From Opitutia bacterium (GTDB lineage Bacteria > Verrucomicrobiota > Verrucomicrobiia > Opitutales > Opitutaceae), in contig PLMW01000055.1 in NCBI GenBank assembly GCA_003142615.1, forward strand, positions 1 to 64,000: DNA of 64,000 bases. The letters are read 5' to 3'. The notes under the pieces were generated by a model. It searched no databases and was not told where the DNA came from. It saw only the letters and a program-made list of their open reading frames with translations. A program made the position numbers and the translations under genes. Numbering within the stretch: position 1 is the stretch's first letter; every line of letters starts with the position of its first letter. Positions 61,229-64,000 of the stretch are shown piece by piece.

Positions 61229-62839
61229 ATGAATACTATTAATATTATACCCATTGCACTGCTTGGGATAGCTTTACCAACTACGGCAGGCCTCTGCGCG
61301 GCAACGGATTCGCCGGCGATACCGACCGAGCGTCGCGACTATTATGTCCTTACACCGCCTGTTTCTGCCGAGCCGCGAATAAACGGAGCGAGGGTCTTTG
61401 GTGTGCGTCCCGGTTCTCCGTTTTTGTTTTCGATCCCTGCCACCGGCGCTGCCCCGTTAAGCTACTCAGTCGAGGGTCTGCCGCACGGCTTGGAAGTGAA
61501 TGCAAATGATGGCCGAATTACGGGGGTGATCTCGGACACGACACCACGCATTTACCACGTAATGCTGCAGGTCAGTAACCGGCTTAGTGTCGCCCGGAGG
61601 GAATTTCGCATCGTGGTTGGCGACGAAATAGCACTTACCCCGCCCATGGGCTGGAACTCGTGGAATTGCTGGGCGCGTGCGATCGATGCCGAAAAACTCT
61701 TGAAGACAGCCCGAGCCATGGCGGAGCGGTTGAAGGGGCATGGCTGGACGTTCGTTAACGTTGACGATAGTTGGCAGGGCAATCGCGACGGTCCCGACCG
61801 AGCCATCCAAGGCAACGAGAAGTTTCCTGACATGCAGAAATTGATCGAAGAAGTGCATGCCTTGGGGTTGAAGTTTGGGCTTTATTCGACTCCATGGGTC
61901 ACATCCTATGCAGGATTCTGTGGAGGTTCGGCGGACACAGCGGATGGCGTATGGAAACGACCGAAGAACCGGGAGGAAACTCTCGCAGGACGACGTCATG
62001 GGACAGTGTACTTTGATGAAAGCGACGCTAAGCAATGGGCCGAATGGGGCGTCGACTATTTGAAATATGACTGGTTTCCCAACGATTTGCCATCCGCCCA
62101 GCGGATGGCCGACGCTCTCCGCCGGCAACGGCGTGATATCGTCTATTCGATATCAAATGCGTCACCATTTGAGCTAGCGTCAGAACTTGCCGGTGTAGCC
62201 AACGCTTGGCGCACCGGCACTGACATGGGGGACTTTTGGGCTTCCGACCCTGTTCTTCAAGCCAAGGGCTGCAGCAGCGTTCTCGACGTCTGGCGGAAAG
62301 AAGAGCGTTGGAACAAGTATAGTCGACCCGGGCACTGGCCCGACCCCGACATGTTGGTCGTTGGGCGGGTTGGATGGGGTCCGGTTTTGCATCCATCACG
62401 ACTCACGCCCGACGAGCAGTATACCCACATCAGCTTGTGGTGTCTGTGGTCAGCCCCGCTTCTCATCGGGTGCCCTATCGACGACATTGACGACTTCACG
62501 TTCAATCTGCTGTCCAACGATGAGGTGTTAGCGGTCAATCAAGATCCGCTCGGTCAGAGAGCCACCATTGTGTCCGACGACGGAAACCTGCGGGTGCTTG
62601 CGAAAAAATTGGAGGATGGCACGCTAGCCGTCGGGCTCTTTAATCTCTCAGAGTCGGCGCAGAGGGTCAAGGTGCAGTTCTCGCGCCTTGGAATTGCTGG
62701 ATCGCAAAAGGCCCGCGATCTGTGGCGCCAAAAAGACTTGGGAGATTTCCGGGATGAGTTTGCCGCCGACGTACCGCCCCATGGTGTGGTGCTGGTCAAG
62801 CTCAGCCTTGCGGGAGCAAATATCACTACGGAGCAATAG
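61229..62839 (+). CDS. GH27 alpha-galactosidase with N-terminal Ig-like domain
   Basis: 536 aa from the ATG at 61229; the frame is open to 60968 but without protein-like sequence. A signal peptide (IPIALLGIALPTTAGLCAA) leads to a putative Ig-like domain (RPGSPFLFSIPATGAAPLSY, GLPHGLEVNANDGRITG) and the GH27 barrel. The barrel motifs are LTPPMGWNSWNCWARAID, GWTFVNVDDSWQG, GLKFGLYSTPW, the nucleophile Asp in DYLKYDWFPND (about 281) and the acid/base region RPGHWPDPDMLVVG (about 371). A beta-sandwich ends the protein. It removes alpha-galactose, or beta-L-arabinopyranose as in some GH27 members. GC is near 54 percent by eye, well below the rest, suggesting acquisition. Confidence 0.92.
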   Translation: MNTINIIPIALLGIALPTTAGLCAATDSPAIPTERRDYYVLTPPVSAEPRINGARVFGVRPGSPFLFSIPATGAAPLSYSVEGLPHGLEVNANDGRITGVISDTTPRIYHVMLQVSNRLSVARREFRIVVGDEIALTPPMGWNSWNCWARAIDAEKLLKTARAMAERLKGHGWTFVNVDDSWQGNRDGPDRAIQGNEKFPDMQKLIEEVHALGLKFGLYSTPWVTSYAGFCGGSADTADGVWKRPKNREETLAGRRHGTVYFDESDAKQWAEWGVDYLKYDWFPNDLPSAQRMADALRRQRRDIVYSISNASPFELASELAGVANAWRTGTDMGDFWASDPVLQAKGCSSVLDVWRKEERWNKYSRPGHWPDPDMLVVGRVGWGPVLHPSRLTPDEQYTHISLWCLWSAPLLIGCPIDDIDDFTFNLLSNDEVLAVNQDPLGQRATIVSDDGNLRVLAKKLEDGTLAVGLFNLSESAQRVKVQFSRLGIAGSQKARDLWRQKDLGDFRDEFAADVPPHGVVLVKLSLAGANITTEQ

Positions 62840-62848
62840 CGGCGTTCA

Positions 62849-64000
62849 CTATCCCTGATAATGCAACATAACACCAACGTCCTGAAGTCGTTTCTGCAAA
62901 TCTGCCACCGGTAGTTCTGATACCGTACATTTCTTTTTGATTGCCAGAGCTGCCGCAACGCCGGTCGCCTGTCCGGTGACCGCTGCAGAAGGAATTACCC
63001 GCGTAGCCTCCCATGCATCACCCGAGGATGCAATAATGCGCCCTGAGGCCAGGATATTTGCGACTTCCTTTGTCACAAGGCTGCGATAGGGGATTTCATA
63101 TACGATGCCAGGCTTGAGCCAATGGCCCGTGCAGCCGATCGAATCTTCAAAGCGCTTGAGGGCATCCGACTCTTTCAGGCAGTACAAACCATTGATGCGT
63201 CGGGTCCTGCGATACTGCGCCATCCCGGGCAATGCGATAATAGCACCGTTCTCCTTCAGGTTCCGGGTGATTTCCTGCTGTAATATCTTTCTCCCGTTGA
63301 GGATGAAACGGGTGATGTGTTTGGCGTCGGTCCCCTTGTATTCCTTTTCGCCGAGGGTATAGGAACCGTCCTGAAGAAAGCTCCCACGCCCTTCCAGTGA
63401 AATGCCGTCTTTCACGTTGCCGCTCTCTACCGCCTTCTGCATCAGCTTCAGGTCCGTCTTATAGAACCAGTAAGCCAGATAGTTTTTCTCCTCGGCGCAC
63501 TTTGCTCCAGCCCGATAAAGGAGATCGGCGTCGCCAGAGCAATCTATGAAGATCTTTGCCCTATAGGCGATCCGGCCGCTTTTATTCTCGGCAATCACAG
63601 CCTCGCATCTATCCCCTTCCATTACAGGCTTGCAGAAGCTCGTATCAAACAGCAGATCCACCCCCTCCGCCGTTATCAACTCATCGAGCGCAAATATGAA
63701 TTCCGGAGGCGAGAAAATAGAGGTGTAACGCTTTGTAGCCCCCGCGCCTCTTCCGTCCTTCCATTGCGGCTGCAAATCGTGATAACCATACTTGATGGAA
63801 GTCTGGAGAAGCTCCTCGGCAATGCCGGCAGTGACCTTCTTGCCACGCCCATCGCACAGAGGCAGATAGTAGGCAATGAAGCCGAGCGTTGCCAATCCGC
63901 CAAGGACGACGCTCTTCTCGATCAGCAACACCCGACATCCGCTCCGGCGCGCCGCAAGCGCAGCGCTCACCCCCGCAATGCCTCCACCTACAACAATTAC
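62849..64000 (-). CDS. FAD-dependent oxidoreductase (PF12831-like), 5' end off window
   Basis: 383 codons to the window edge; only the first few residues are missing. The dinucleotide-binding motif VIVVGGGIAGVSAALAARRS is at the very N-terminus. Further family motifs are VLLIEKSVVLGGLATLGFI, AKIFIDCSGDADLLYRAGA, GIVYEIPYRSLVTKEVANIL and the C-terminal GDAWEATRVIPSAAVTGQAT-GVAAAL. Proteins of this type are often found in polysaccharide loci and contain a loosely bound FAD; their substrates are mostly unknown. The gene converges on the GH27 gene with only 9 bp between stops. GC of about 50-55 percent groups it with the GH27 gene as a compositional island. Confidence 0.9.
   Translation of the reverse strand, partial: VIVVGGGIAGVSAALAARRSGCRVLLIEKSVVLGGLATLGFIAYYLPLCDGRGKKVTAGIAEELLQTSIKYGYHDLQPQWKDGRGAGATKRYTSIFSPPEFIFALDELITAEGVDLLFDTSFCKPVMEGDRCEAVIAENKSGRIAYRAKIFIDCSGDADLLYRAGAKCAEEKNYLAYWFYKTDLKLMQKAVESGNVKDGISLEGRGSFLQDGSYTLGEKEYKGTDAKHITRFILNGRKILQQEITRNLKENGAIIALPGMAQYRRTRRINGLYCLKESDALKRFEDSIGCTGHWLKPGIVYEIPYRSLVTKEVANILASGRIIASSGDAWEATRVIPSAAVTGQATGVAAALAIKKKCTVSELPVADLQKRLQDVGVMLHYQG

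Noticed and set aside
1-64000. CRISPR array, phage or insertion sequence
   Set aside because: No regularly spaced direct repeats, cas, transposase or phage structural genes were seen on either strand.

Overview
This is a roughly 64 kb piece of a high-GC bacterial chromosome. It most resembles the Verrucomicrobiota, probably Opitutaceae. This is inferred from three things: the TonB receptor with an N-terminal plug of the VVQLSPFTVSA type and no SusD partner; the dense glycoside hydrolase content driven by short LacI-type regulators; and the small dispersed inverted repeats that sit between and even inside genes. No rRNA, CRISPR array, integrase or transposase is visible. Both window ends cut a gene.

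Layout. (1) 1-15.7 kb, almost all minus strand, looks like a xyloglucan/hemicellulose locus: GH31 alpha-xylosidase with a PA14 insert, a TAT-exported GHL6-like protein, a fused double CE12 esterase, GH2 beta-galactosidase, GH95 alpha-L-fucosidase, a GH12 endo-glucanase lipoprotein and a GH43 enzyme. A plus-strand stand-alone GMP-synthase ATP-pyrophosphatase sits inside it. (2) 15.9-17.8 kb holds three unrelated plus-strand genes: a flavin-reductase-like protein, a zeta-toxin-like kinase and a small membrane protein. (3) 18.0-32.9 kb is a tight minus-strand run for rhamnogalacturonan-I: sodium/solute symporter, rhaM, PL26 exo-lyase, GH78 rhamnosidase, a DUF4450-type putative glycosidase and two tandem CE12 esterases. 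A divergent LacI regulator faces it. (4) 34.3-48.9 kb is a mixed pectin/hemicellulose region: a frameshifted GH29 fucosidase, GH43, an MFS transporter, a TonB receptor with a divergent LacI regulator, a GH28 lipoprotein, GH3 and GH4.

(5) 49.1-59.3 kb is housekeeping and miscellany: tRNA-Leu(CAA), rsmE, a CobW-type GTPase, a WD40 protein, chrA, a glycine-rich lipoprotein, an orphan ABC permease, tRNA-Gln(TTG) and a membrane TPR protein. (6) 59.6-64 kb is visibly lower in GC and carries an exported ADP-ribosylglycohydrolase-like protein, a GH27 alpha-galactosidase and a partial FAD-dependent oxidoreductase.

How it works together (inference). Exported and lipid-anchored enzymes strip side chains and acetyl groups and cut xyloglucan and RG-I outside the cytoplasm. 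A TonB receptor, an SSS symporter and an MFS permease import products. Cytoplasmic GH4 and RhaM finish galacturonide and rhamnose processing. Two LacI proteins with nearly the same recognition helix share an inverted repeat (GGCGG-N4-CCGCCAAG) in their divergent control regions, which may link the RG-I transporter/enzyme run to the TonB receptor. No SusC/D pair is present, so this would be a SusD-free counterpart of a Bacteroidetes pectin/xyloglucan locus.
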